DNA of 18,751 bases from [Eubacterium] yurii subsp. margaretiae ATCC 43715. Its GTDB lineage: Bacteria > Bacillota > Clostridia > Peptostreptococcales > Filifactoraceae. A model generated the notes under the pieces. It made no database searches, was not told where the DNA came from, and was given only the letters and a program-made list of their open reading frames with translations. The stretch lies in the NCBI GenBank assembly GCA_000146855.1, contig GL405246.1:821996-840746 (forward strand). The letters are read 5' to 3'. Position 1 is the first letter of the stretch. Each line of letters starts with the position of its first letter. Positions 1 through 7,202 of this stretch are shown piece by piece. Both the position numbers and the translations under genes were made by a program.

Positions 1-541
1 CTCAATGTTTATAATGTGTTTTTGATGTGGGAAAGTTGAGATATTAATTTAAACAGGCATAATAAATAAAATTTCTATCTGATGATAATCATATCAAGTA
101 TTTTGATTTCAACATTATTAATGATAGTTTATCATCAAGATTAGACAAAATAATATTTTAATTTATTAAGATTTATTTTATCTTAAAATATCTTAATATA
201 TAATATTATTTCATTAATTGTGCCACAATGTAATTTTTTAAAGAATTTTTTTGTTTTTATGGTATAATAAGGTTCAAAATTTTTAGCAATGTATGTTTAT
301 GTCTTAGATTTTATAAAGAAACAAAGCTTAATCTTTTGTTTTAAGGCTTTGATTGTGGCTTATATTTTATAAGAATTTATTTAAAATATATTTAGTTTTA
401 AATTTTTGAATAATTTAAAATAGTGATATTTATATTTTTTTGATAAAGTTGTATATGCAGATAGTTAGAAAGATTTAGTTTTAAAATATAATTTTGATGA
501 TTTTAGATATGACAGTTAATTAATATATTGGAGTAATTTAG
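1..541. other. AT-rich non-coding stretch upstream of the MBOAT gene
   Basis: No reading frame of credible composition is seen on either strand. There is an imperfect hairpin at 322-351 (arms CAAAGCTTAA and TTAAGGCTTTG, one bulged base), without a U-tract after it. TATAAT-like hexamers occur at 263-268 and 487-492, but neither has a good -35 at the proper spacing, so no promoter is called. The transcript of the following gene must start somewhere here. Confidence 0.6.
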
Positions 542-1981
542 ATGAATTTTACAAGTATTACGTTTTTATTTATTTTCTTTCCCATATTTTTACTGATTTA
601 TTATTTGATGCCTAATACAAGGCTGAGAAATATTGTGTTGCTCATTGCAAGCTTGTATTTTTACTCTACAGGTGAGCCTATATTTGTCTATGTAATGGTA
701 ATATCAATAATATTCAACTACTTTATGGCATTACTGATACATTCTAAGAGGGATAAGAAACTAAGGAAGAGACTATTAATAGTCGACTTGGTTGCCAACT
801 TCCTACTACTTGCTATTTTTAAGTATACAAATTTTGTGATTTCTACTATAAATGCTTTATTTATGCTAAAGTTGAACTTAACACCAATACCTTTGCCAAT
901 AGGTATATCATTTTTCACTTTTCAGGCAGTGTCTTATGTGCTTGATGTGTATTTTGATGATGGGAGAAATGACTCTGTACATTTTCAGAGCAATATAATT
1001 TCCTTTGCTCTTTATATAAGTATGTTTCCACAACTTGTTGCAGGGCCTATAGTTAGGTATTCTCAAATTGCAAAAGAAATAAAAAGAAGAAAATTCAACA
1101 TAGATGAGATAAATGAAGGGCTTAGAAGATTTATCTACGGTCTTTCAAAAAAGGTGCTGATTGCAAATTCGATGGCGATAGTTGCAGACGGTGCTTTTAA
1201 TGTGGATCCTAAGGATGCAGGTTCTATGATGCTGATACTTGGAGCCATATCTTATTCATTGCAGATATATTTTGACTTTTCAGGATATTCTGATATGGCA
1301 ATAGGTATAGGTAAGATGCTTGGATTTAAGTTTCCGGAAAACTTCAATTATCCTTATTTGGCAGTGTCTATAACAGATTTTTGGAAGAGATGGCATATAA
1401 CTTTGTCGTCATGGTTCAAAGACTATCTATATATTCCGCTAGGCGGTTCAAAGAGAGGATACCAAAGGACTATAATTAACCTATTGATAGTATGGGGACT
1501 TACAGGTCTATGGCATGGAGCTAAGTGGACATTCGTACTATGGGGACTTTTATACTTTGTCTTGTTGAGTTTGGAAAAGATGTTCAAGTCCAAATTTACA
1601 AGAACTGTAGACAAAGTATTCCCTTATCTTATTTGTAGGATACTTACTCTAATCATAGTTACAATACTATGGATATTCTTTAGAAGTGACAGTATCAGAG
1701 GTGCGTTTATGTACATCTACTATATATTTAATGTTGTGGACAAGGCTCTTGTCAATTCTCAGTTTACATTTTATGTCAAGGACTTTGCCATATTTTATAT
1801 AGTAGCTATACTTTCAAGTTTTAGAGTGTTTGAAAATTTCTCGAGGAATTTTTTCAAAGACAAGAATAATAACAACTTATATATAATCCTAAGCAATGTA
1901 CTTTGTGTCATTCTTTTGATTTTATGTACAATTTATATAGTAAAGGGAAGTTACAATCCTTTCATATATTTTAATTTTTAG
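542..1981 (+). CDS. MBOAT-family membrane O-acyltransferase (AlgI/PatA-like)
   Basis: A 479-residue polytopic membrane protein of the MBOAT family, which moves an acetyl group across the cytoplasmic membrane to a secreted partner that O-acetylates a cell-wall or extracellular polysaccharide. Family signatures seen are GISFFTFQAVSYVLDVY (about 121-137), FPQLVAGPIVRY (about 162-173), YFDFSGYSDMAIG (about 243-255), a WKRWHITLSSWFKDYLYIPLGG stretch split around His285, and TGLWHGAKW (about 321-329), which carries the invariant catalytic His325. Many hydrophobic segments run from residue 5 to the C-terminus. Length fits AlgI/DltB-type members. The start has a TTGGAG site at 528-533 with 8 bases of spacing. 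It abuts the AlgJ-like gene downstream, the usual pairing for this function. DltB is less likely because no dltA/dltC is present and the partner is not DltD-like. The acceptor polymer is unknown. Confidence 0.9.
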   Translation: MNFTSITFLFIFFPIFLLIYYLMPNTRLRNIVLLIASLYFYSTGEPIFVYVMVISIIFNYFMALLIHSKRDKKLRKRLLIVDLVANFLLLAIFKYTNFVISTINALFMLKLNLTPIPLPIGISFFTFQAVSYVLDVYFDDGRNDSVHFQSNIISFALYISMFPQLVAGPIVRYSQIAKEIKRRKFNIDEINEGLRRFIYGLSKKVLIANSMAIVADGAFNVDPKDAGSMMLILGAISYSLQIYFDFSGYSDMAIGIGKMLGFKFPENFNYPYLAVSITDFWKRWHITLSSWFKDYLYIPLGGSKRGYQRTIINLLIVWGLTGLWHGAKWTFVLWGLLYFVLLSLEKMFKSKFTRTVDKVFPYLICRILTLIIVTILWIFFRSDSIRGAFMYIYYIFNVVDKALVNSQFTFYVKDFAIFYIVAILSSFRVFENFSRNFFKDKNNNNLYIILSNVLCVILLILCTIYIVKGSYNPFIYFNF

Positions 1982-1990
1982 GTGAAGATT

Positions 1991-3208
1991 ATGATTTATT
2001 TTAAAAAATATTTTCTATTTGTCTTTGTCCTCTTATTTTTGGGGGGCTTTGGAGCCTTGTCATATATTGACCTTCTCTCTGCCAACATCCAAAATGAAAA
2101 GATTGACTTAAAGTCAGCTTCGTTTTTTGAAAAAGATAGGATATTGAAAGAAAAATATAAGAAGTTTGAAACTGATTATAGTGATAATTTTTCAAATAAG
2201 TTGGGATTTGTAGAGACTTACGGTGGACTTCAAAAAATGCTCGGTAAGAAACTTATAGATGATCCTGTGCCTTTCCGCAGAGTATATAAGGGCGAAAATG
2301 ATATGCTCTACTACATTATACCGAAAAAAGACATCAATGAAGATGCTGTAAAAAGCATTACTAATCTTAGGGATAATCTTAATGTGCCGGTTGTTTTTGT
2401 AATGCCGCCTAATAAGCACAGTATTGCATCTACAAACTTCCCTTATGGTGTCTTGGACTATTCTACTACTAACTCTGACGACCTGTATAAAAAATTGGTT
2501 GAAGGTGGTATAATGACGCTTAACTTAAATGAAGACTATTTCAAAGATAAGTTAGATGACTCCAAATCTTTTTATATGACTGATACGCATTGGAAGAATG
2601 AGACAGCTTTTTGGGGCTACCAGAAGACTTTCGAGTTTTTGAAATCTCAGATGTCTCATAAACTTTCTAATAGCAATAATTCCAACGACTTGTCAAATTA
2701 CAGTATTCAAAAGTTCGACAATACTTTCATAGGCTCCATGGGTAAGCGTGTAGGCAAGAACTACATTGCTAAAAAAGACGAATATTCTCTTATAATACCT
2801 GCTTTTGAAACGAGTTACAACTATAAGAAATACGATGAAAACTACAATATGGTTTCTGAAAAATTAGGTAAGTTTGAAGAGGTATTTGTAGATAAATCGA
2901 TATTGGAAGACAAGGACGAGTACAAGGACAAGTATACAACGATGATGGGATATGGCAGTCCTTATGAGATTATAACAAATCAAAAAGTAAAGGACAATTC
3001 TAAGATTGTCATTATAAAAGACTCTTATGCTATGCCTTTTTCAGCATATTTGAGTACAAATGTAAACAGCATTCACATGTTTGATACAAGGTATGAAAAC
3101 ATAAGAAAGACCTTGCTTTCAACTATTAAGACTATTAAACCGGATATGGTTATGTTTGTATGTTCACCAAGTAGCATATTTTACTTTGAAGATATGTTTA
3201 AATTTTAG
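1991..3208 (+). CDS. AlgJ/AlgX-like SGNH (DHHW-type) O-acetyltransferase partner of the MBOAT protein
   Basis: A 405-residue protein with one N-terminal membrane anchor (about residues 7-26) and an extracytoplasmic domain. It should take acetyl from the MBOAT protein and place it on an exopolysaccharide or wall polymer. The AlgX/AlgJ-type catalytic set is visible: a DTHW motif (Asp198, His200) after FYMT, and a late KDSYAMPF motif holding the likely nucleophile Ser345. An early VFVMPPNKHS strand (about 135-145) also fits the fold. The preceding stop TAG at 1979-1981 is immediately followed by an in-frame GTG at 1982. ATG 1991 is preferred because AGGTGA at 1980-1985 sits 5 bases before it. 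Translation is probably coupled to the upstream gene. The call to superfamily is firm; the substrate is inferred only from pairing. Confidence 0.8.
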   Translation: MIYFKKYFLFVFVLLFLGGFGALSYIDLLSANIQNEKIDLKSASFFEKDRILKEKYKKFETDYSDNFSNKLGFVETYGGLQKMLGKKLIDDPVPFRRVYKGENDMLYYIIPKKDINEDAVKSITNLRDNLNVPVVFVMPPNKHSIASTNFPYGVLDYSTTNSDDLYKKLVEGGIMTLNLNEDYFKDKLDDSKSFYMTDTHWKNETAFWGYQKTFEFLKSQMSHKLSNSNNSNDLSNYSIQKFDNTFIGSMGKRVGKNYIAKKDEYSLIIPAFETSYNYKKYDENYNMVSEKLGKFEEVFVDKSILEDKDEYKDKYTTMMGYGSPYEIITNQKVKDNSKIVIIKDSYAMPFSAYLSTNVNSIHMFDTRYENIRKTLLSTIKTIKPDMVMFVCSPSSIFYFEDMFKF

Positions 3209-3218
3209 AACATAGATA

Positions 3219-3335
3219 ATCTTTGTTTAGCCCTTTAATAAAGGATAAAATACAAAGATGAAAAAAGATTTAAGTTTAAAATTTTTTGAAATATAAAACA
3301 TTCGGAATTAACTTTTTGGATGTTTTATATTTTTG
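3219..3335 (+). terminator. Terminator region after the O-acetylation operon
   Basis: There are two hairpins in series. The first has outer arms ATCTTTGT (3219-3226) and ACAAAGAT (3252-3259), enclosing an inner CCTTTAATAAAGG. The second, stronger, has 13-base arms at 3291-3303 and 3318-3330 with one wobble, and is followed by a short T-run (3330-3334). The second behaves as a Rho-independent terminator between the O-acetylation pair and tsaD. Confidence 0.7.
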
Positions 3336-3398
3336 CAATAAATTTTAATATTTTATAGATTAATTAGTATTATAAATTTAGATAAGATAGGGATGACT

Positions 3399-4415
3399 AT
3401 GAAAGACTTGCTAACATTGGCTATAGAGACAAGCTGTGACGAAACAGCTGTAGCAGTAGTAAAAAACGGTAGATATGTACTGTCGAATATAATAGATACA
3501 CAAATACCCATACACACGAAATTTGGTGGAGTGGTTCCTGAGATTGCTTCAAGAAATCATATACAAAATATAAATTATGTCTGCAAGAAGGCATTGGACG
3601 ATGCAAATCTGACATTTGACGACATAGACTTTATATCAGTAGCCAATCGTCCGGGACTTGTAGGTTCACTATTGGTTGGAGTTTCATTTGCTAAGGCACT
3701 TTCTTTCGCACTTTCCAAGCCTCTTGTGGGAGTACATCATATAAGAGCCCATGTCTGTGCAAATTATATTGAGCATTTGGATTTGGAACCACCATTTCTT
3801 TGCCTTGTGGTATCCGGCGGACATTCACATATAGTAAAGGTGGAAGACTATACTAAGTATGTTGTACTAGGTAAGACGAGAGATGATGCAGTAGGAGAGG
3901 CATTTGACAAGGTTGCAAGATGCCTTGACTTGGGATACCCCGGTGGACCTAAGATTGATGCCCTTGCCAAAGAGGGTGATGAAAATGCCATTAATTTTCC
4001 AAAATCACATTTTGAAAATTCCTTTGACTACAGTTTTTCCGGTATAAAGTCTGCAGTATTAAACTATATGAACACTATGAAGATGAAGAATATTGAGATA
4101 AACAAGGCTGATGTTGCAGCTTCTTTTCAAAAATCCGTAGTGGATATACTTTGTGAAAACCTGATGAAATCTGCAAAGGTTGAAAATATTCAAAAGATTG
4201 CAATTGCAGGAGGAGTATCTGCAAATTCATATCTTAGAGCAAAATTGTCCAATCTTTGTAAGGAAGAAGGATATAAGCTCTACTATCCGCCAATAAGCTT
4301 ATGCACTGATAATGGAGCCATGATAGGTAGTTGCGGATATTATGAATATATTGCAGGTAATATTTCCGACATGAGCCTCAATTCTTATGCCTCGTATGAT
4401 ATAGGGAGGGATTAG
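3399..4415 (+). CDS. tsaD: tRNA N6-adenosine threonylcarbamoyltransferase TsaD
   Basis: Catalytic subunit of the t6A machinery. With TsaB/TsaE it moves the threonylcarbamoyl group from threonylcarbamoyl-AMP to A37 of ANN-decoding tRNAs in the cytoplasm. Kae1/Qri7 family marks are complete: [12 protein letters not shown] near the N-terminus (9-20), the metal site HHIRAH (His114 and His118), [29 protein letters not shown], the [10 protein letters not shown] loop and TDNGAMIG near the C-terminus, whose Asp is the third metal ligand. At 338 residues it has normal family length. An in-frame ATG at 3393 exists, but the AGGG element at 3389-3392 touches it. ATG 3399 has 6 bases of spacing and gives the usual N-terminus, so it is chosen. 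The next gene starts directly after the stop, so the two are co-transcribed. Confidence 0.97.
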   Translation: MKDLLTLAIETSCDETAVAVVKNGRYVLSNIIDTQIPIHTKFGGVVPEIASRNHIQNINYVCKKALDDANLTFDDIDFISVANRPGLVGSLLVGVSFAKALSFALSKPLVGVHHIRAHVCANYIEHLDLEPPFLCLVVSGGHSHIVKVEDYTKYVVLGKTRDDAVGEAFDKVARCLDLGYPGGPKIDALAKEGDENAINFPKSHFENSFDYSFSGIKSAVLNYMNTMKMKNIEINKADVAASFQKSVVDILCENLMKSAKVENIQKIAIAGGVSANSYLRAKLSNLCKEEGYKLYYPPISLCTDNGAMIGSCGYYEYIAGNISDMSLNSYASYDIGRD

Positions 4416-5090
4416 ATGAATATTGCCGTAGTGCTTGCCGGAGGTGTAGGAGCAAGAACCGGACTTGAAATTCCAAAGCAGTTTTATAAGATAAGGGATA
4501 AGGAGATTCTATCTTATACTCTAACAGCCTTTGAAAAATCAGAAAAAATAGATAAGATTGTAATTGTATCTCTTGAAGAATATTTTGAAAAAATAGATGA
4601 AATTGTAAAAAAATACGAGATAAAAAAACATATTATGACTGTTAAAAACGGAGACACAAGGAAACAGTCCGTTTTTAATGCCCTGAAATCGCTAGAAGAT
4701 ATAGCAAAGCAAGATGATATAATATTGATACATGACGGTATAAGAGCGATGATAAAGCCACATACCTTAGATAAGTGTGTGGAAGAAACTATGAAATACG
4801 ATGCTACTACCCTTGCTCAAAAAAACTCAAATACTGTTGTTTACAGTGAAGGACATAATATACAAAGATATATCGACAGGAATTTTGTCTATAATCTTCA
4901 GACACCTCAGAGTTTTAAATACAAAATCATCTATGATGCACATAAAAAAACAGAAGAAAGCGGAGATATAACAGACGATACTCAAATAGCTATAAAAAAC
5001 GGTATAGAAGTGCATATAATAGAAAACGATGAACCGAATTTAAAACTTACTACTAAGGAAGATATCAAACTTTTTGAATTTTATCTGTAA
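4416..5090 (+). CDS. ispD: IspD/TarI-family cytidylyltransferase (probable 2-C-methyl-D-erythritol 4-phosphate cytidylyltransferase)
   Basis: A 224-residue nucleotidyltransferase that joins a sugar/polyol phosphate to CMP from CTP. Signatures are LAGGVGARTG...PKQF (8-23) for CTP binding, NGDTRKQSV, HDGIRAMI where IspD has HDAxRP, QTPQSF, a TDDTQIA acidic motif, and NLKLTTKEDI near the C-terminus. Length and the TDD motif favour IspD of the non-mevalonate isoprenoid pathway. PKQF and the less usual HDGIRA leave TarI (ribitol-5-phosphate cytidylyltransferase for teichoic acids) possible; no tarJ-like dehydrogenase adjoins it. The start codon follows the tsaD stop with no gap. A strong AGGGAGGG site lies at 4403-4410 inside the end of tsaD, 5 bases before ATG. 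Confidence 0.75.
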   Translation: MNIAVVLAGGVGARTGLEIPKQFYKIRDKEILSYTLTAFEKSEKIDKIVIVSLEEYFEKIDEIVKKYEIKKHIMTVKNGDTRKQSVFNALKSLEDIAKQDDIILIHDGIRAMIKPHTLDKCVEETMKYDATTLAQKNSNTVVYSEGHNIQRYIDRNFVYNLQTPQSFKYKIIYDAHKKTEESGDITDDTQIAIKNGIEVHIIENDEPNLKLTTKEDIKLFEFYL

Positions 5091-5436
5091 AAAATGCAAA
5101 AATTACTACAAATATTTGTAAGATGACTATATAAAATTAGAGTAAAAAAATTAAAAGGTTAAATAGATATAATAAAGTAAAATAAATATTATATTAAGGT
5201 AGTTAATATTATAAAAATATTAACTTAGGTATTTTGTTCTAAAAATTAATACAAATTATTATACTAATTCAAGAGCAAATTTAGTTGGGAAAATAGTTAG
5301 GAAAACGAATTATATATTGATTTTTTGAGAAAAATATGGTATCTTTAGATTAACAAAATAAATAACATTAAAAAATTAAACCTAAAATTTGTATTCTAAT
5401 ATTTATTTCATATTTTTATCTATGGAGGAAAATCAA
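5091..5436. other. Intergenic region before the aldehyde dehydrogenase gene
   Basis: Very AT-rich, no gene seen. It holds a perfect 14-base palindrome TACAAATATTTGTA at 5107-5120, 16 bases after the preceding stop. This may be a weak hairpin or a binding site; there is no U-tract. Promoter candidates for the next gene are poor: TTGAGA at 5325-5330 is a good -35, but the -10 area near 5346-5353 (TAGATTAA) is a weak match. The ribosome site of the next gene is GGAGG at 5424-5428. Confidence 0.5.
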
Positions 5437-6852
5437 ATGGCTAAAGATCTTACTGATGTTCAAGTAAAGGAACTTGATGAATTATTCGAAAAAGCGGAAG
5501 CTGCAAGAAAGATAATAGAAAATTACGATCAAGCTACAGTTGACAGATTAATCCAAAAAGTGGGTTGGGCAATAGCAAATAAGGAAACTGTAAAATATCT
5601 CGTTGAAAAATCTATTGAAGAAAGCGGACTTGGTGATAGAGAGTCAAGAAACAACAAGAGGTTCAAAGTTCGTGGAGTACTAAGAGATGCTTTGAGAGCA
5701 AAGAGTGTAGGAGTAATAGAAGAAATACCTGAAAAGGGTATCAAAAAATATGCAAAACCTGTTGGCATAATAGCTTCGCTTGTTCCTACAACAAATCCTG
5801 TACTTACTCCTGCAGGACAAGCTATATATGGTATAAAGGCAAGAGACGTATTGATTTTCTCTCCACACCCAAGAGCAAAAAATACAACTTATGAAGGCGT
5901 TGAAATAATGAGGCAGGCTCTTAAAGAACTGGGAGCACCGGAAGACATACTCCAATGTGTAAAAAATCCATCAGTGGCAATGACTGAAGCACTTATGGCA
6001 AGAGCTGATCTTGTAATTGCTACAGGGGGAAGACCTATGGTAAAGGCTGCTTACTCTTCAGGAACACCTGCTTATGGTTCAGGAGCAGGAAATGCAACAA
6101 TGATATTCGACAATACTGCTGATCCTGTTGAAGCTGCACATAATACGATGATTTCAAAGACAAGTGACAACGGTAGCGGATGCTCTGCGGATGGTAACTT
6201 GGTAATATATGATGAAATATATGATGAAGTTTTGAAAAACCTAGAAAAAGAAGGTGGATACAAGGCAAATGCTGAAGAAAAAGAAAAATTGAAAAAGGTA
6301 ATGTGGGATGAGGAGGGACATAGACTTGCTGATACTGTAGCTATACCTCCACAAAAATTGGCTGAGATAGCAGGATTTACAATACCAGCCGACAGGAAGT
6401 TCATTTTTGTTGAAGAAGAAAACATAGGAAAACAACATTTCTTCTCATCAGAAAAACTTACAACTCTACTTGCAACTTTCAAATATTCTGGAGAGTTTGA
6501 AAACGCACTTGATAAGATGAGAGCAATATACGAAGTGGGCGGTAAAGGTCACTCTGTTGGTATATTCTCGTTTGACGAAGATCACATTCACAGATTGGCA
6601 ATGGCTGCACCGGTGAGCAGAATAATGGTAAGACAACCTCAATCAAAGGCAAATTCAGGATCTGCAACAAACGGAATGCCAATGACATCATCAATGGGTT
6701 GCGGTACTTGGGGTGGAAACATAGTTTCTGAAAACGTGGCTTTGAAACACTATATGAATACAACTTGGGTATCAGTGCCTATACCAAGAGATATGCCTTC
6801 AGATAAGGAACTTTTTGGTGAATTCTACGTTGCTGAATTGGCAGAAGACTAA
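5437..6852 (+). CDS. CoA-acylating aldehyde dehydrogenase, sulfoacetaldehyde dehydrogenase (SauS)-like
   Basis: A 471-residue aldehyde dehydrogenase superfamily member of the acylating type (aldehyde + CoA + NAD(P)+ to acyl-CoA). The acylating clade is marked by KPVGIIASLVPTTNP (about 107-121), IFSPHPRAKNTT (about 140-151), and the catalytic cysteine Cys249 in SDNGSGCSADGN. There is no general-base Glu motif of hydrolytic ALDHs. The overall text is closest, from memory, to proteins annotated as sulfoacetaldehyde dehydrogenase (acylating), but the real substrate cannot be read. EutE/BphJ-type acetaldehyde use or another short aldehyde remains possible. An upstream in-frame ATG at 5389 was rejected: GGAGG at 5424-5428 lies 8 bases before ATG 5437, and the extra 16 residues are not family-like. 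It is the first gene of the catabolic locus, and a TPP enzyme that could supply its aldehyde follows. Confidence 0.85.
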   Translation: MAKDLTDVQVKELDELFEKAEAARKIIENYDQATVDRLIQKVGWAIANKETVKYLVEKSIEESGLGDRESRNNKRFKVRGVLRDALRAKSVGVIEEIPEKGIKKYAKPVGIIASLVPTTNPVLTPAGQAIYGIKARDVLIFSPHPRAKNTTYEGVEIMRQALKELGAPEDILQCVKNPSVAMTEALMARADLVIATGGRPMVKAAYSSGTPAYGSGAGNATMIFDNTADPVEAAHNTMISKTSDNGSGCSADGNLVIYDEIYDEVLKNLEKEGGYKANAEEKEKLKKVMWDEEGHRLADTVAIPPQKLAEIAGFTIPADRKFIFVEEENIGKQHFFSSEKLTTLLATFKYSGEFENALDKMRAIYEVGGKGHSVGIFSFDEDHIHRLAMAAPVSRIMVRQPQSKANSGSATNGMPMTSSMGCGTWGGNIVSENVALKHYMNTTWVSVPIPRDMPSDKELFGEFYVAELAED

Positions 6853-7202
6853 AATCAGTGTAGAAATAGGTGTTTAGAAAAATATAAATTCATTCTTACG
6901 ATAAGGCTTGAAAAATAGCCTTATCGTAAGGAGATAATTGAAATTATTTTAAAGATAGCTGAATTATATAAGGTTCAACAAATGAATTACTTATAATAAG
7001 ATGTATATTAATGATAACATTGTAGATGTATTTTAAAAATTTATCCGTTAATCAGAAGAATATAAGAATTAAACATTGATTAGTAATAGTAAGAAATTGA
7101 TATTAAAGTAAATATAGTGAACATAATTAAAAATTTTTTAAAAGCATTGATAATCTTTTAATTTTTAAATTAGTGGCAAGTCCACGGTAATGGAGGGCTT
7201 AT
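6853..7202. other. Intergenic region between the aldehyde dehydrogenase and TPP enzyme genes
   Basis: No gene seen; AT-rich. It contains the perfect 14-bp hairpin listed separately. A weak promoter-like pair, TTGATA (7097-7102) and CATAAT (7122-7127), has a 19-base spacer that is longer than ideal. A small GTGG...CCAC inverted pair (7173-7185) lies just before the GGAGGG ribosome site (7192-7197) of the next gene. Confidence 0.5.
6895..6930 (+). terminator. Perfect 14-bp hairpin without U-tract after the aldehyde dehydrogenase gene
   Basis: Arms CTTACGATAAGGCT (6895-6908) and AGCCTTATCGTAAG (6917-6930) are exact complements around an 8-base A-rich loop. No T-run follows on either strand. It may be a non-canonical terminator, a 3' end stabiliser or a processing site; the structure is certain, the role is not. 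Confidence 0.5.

Noticed and set aside
322..351. Hairpin in the left intergenic region as a terminator
   Set aside because: It has a bulged stem and no T-run after it, and the upstream gene is not in the window, so no role can be supported.
5389..5436. N-terminal extension of 16 residues on the aldehyde dehydrogenase
   Set aside because: GGAGG at 5424-5428 is correctly spaced for ATG 5437, and the extension is hydrophobic and not family-like.
6072..6482. 136-codon open frame on the minus strand
   Set aside because: It is a shadow of the aldehyde dehydrogenase gene; Ser/Phe-rich translation typical of antisense frames.
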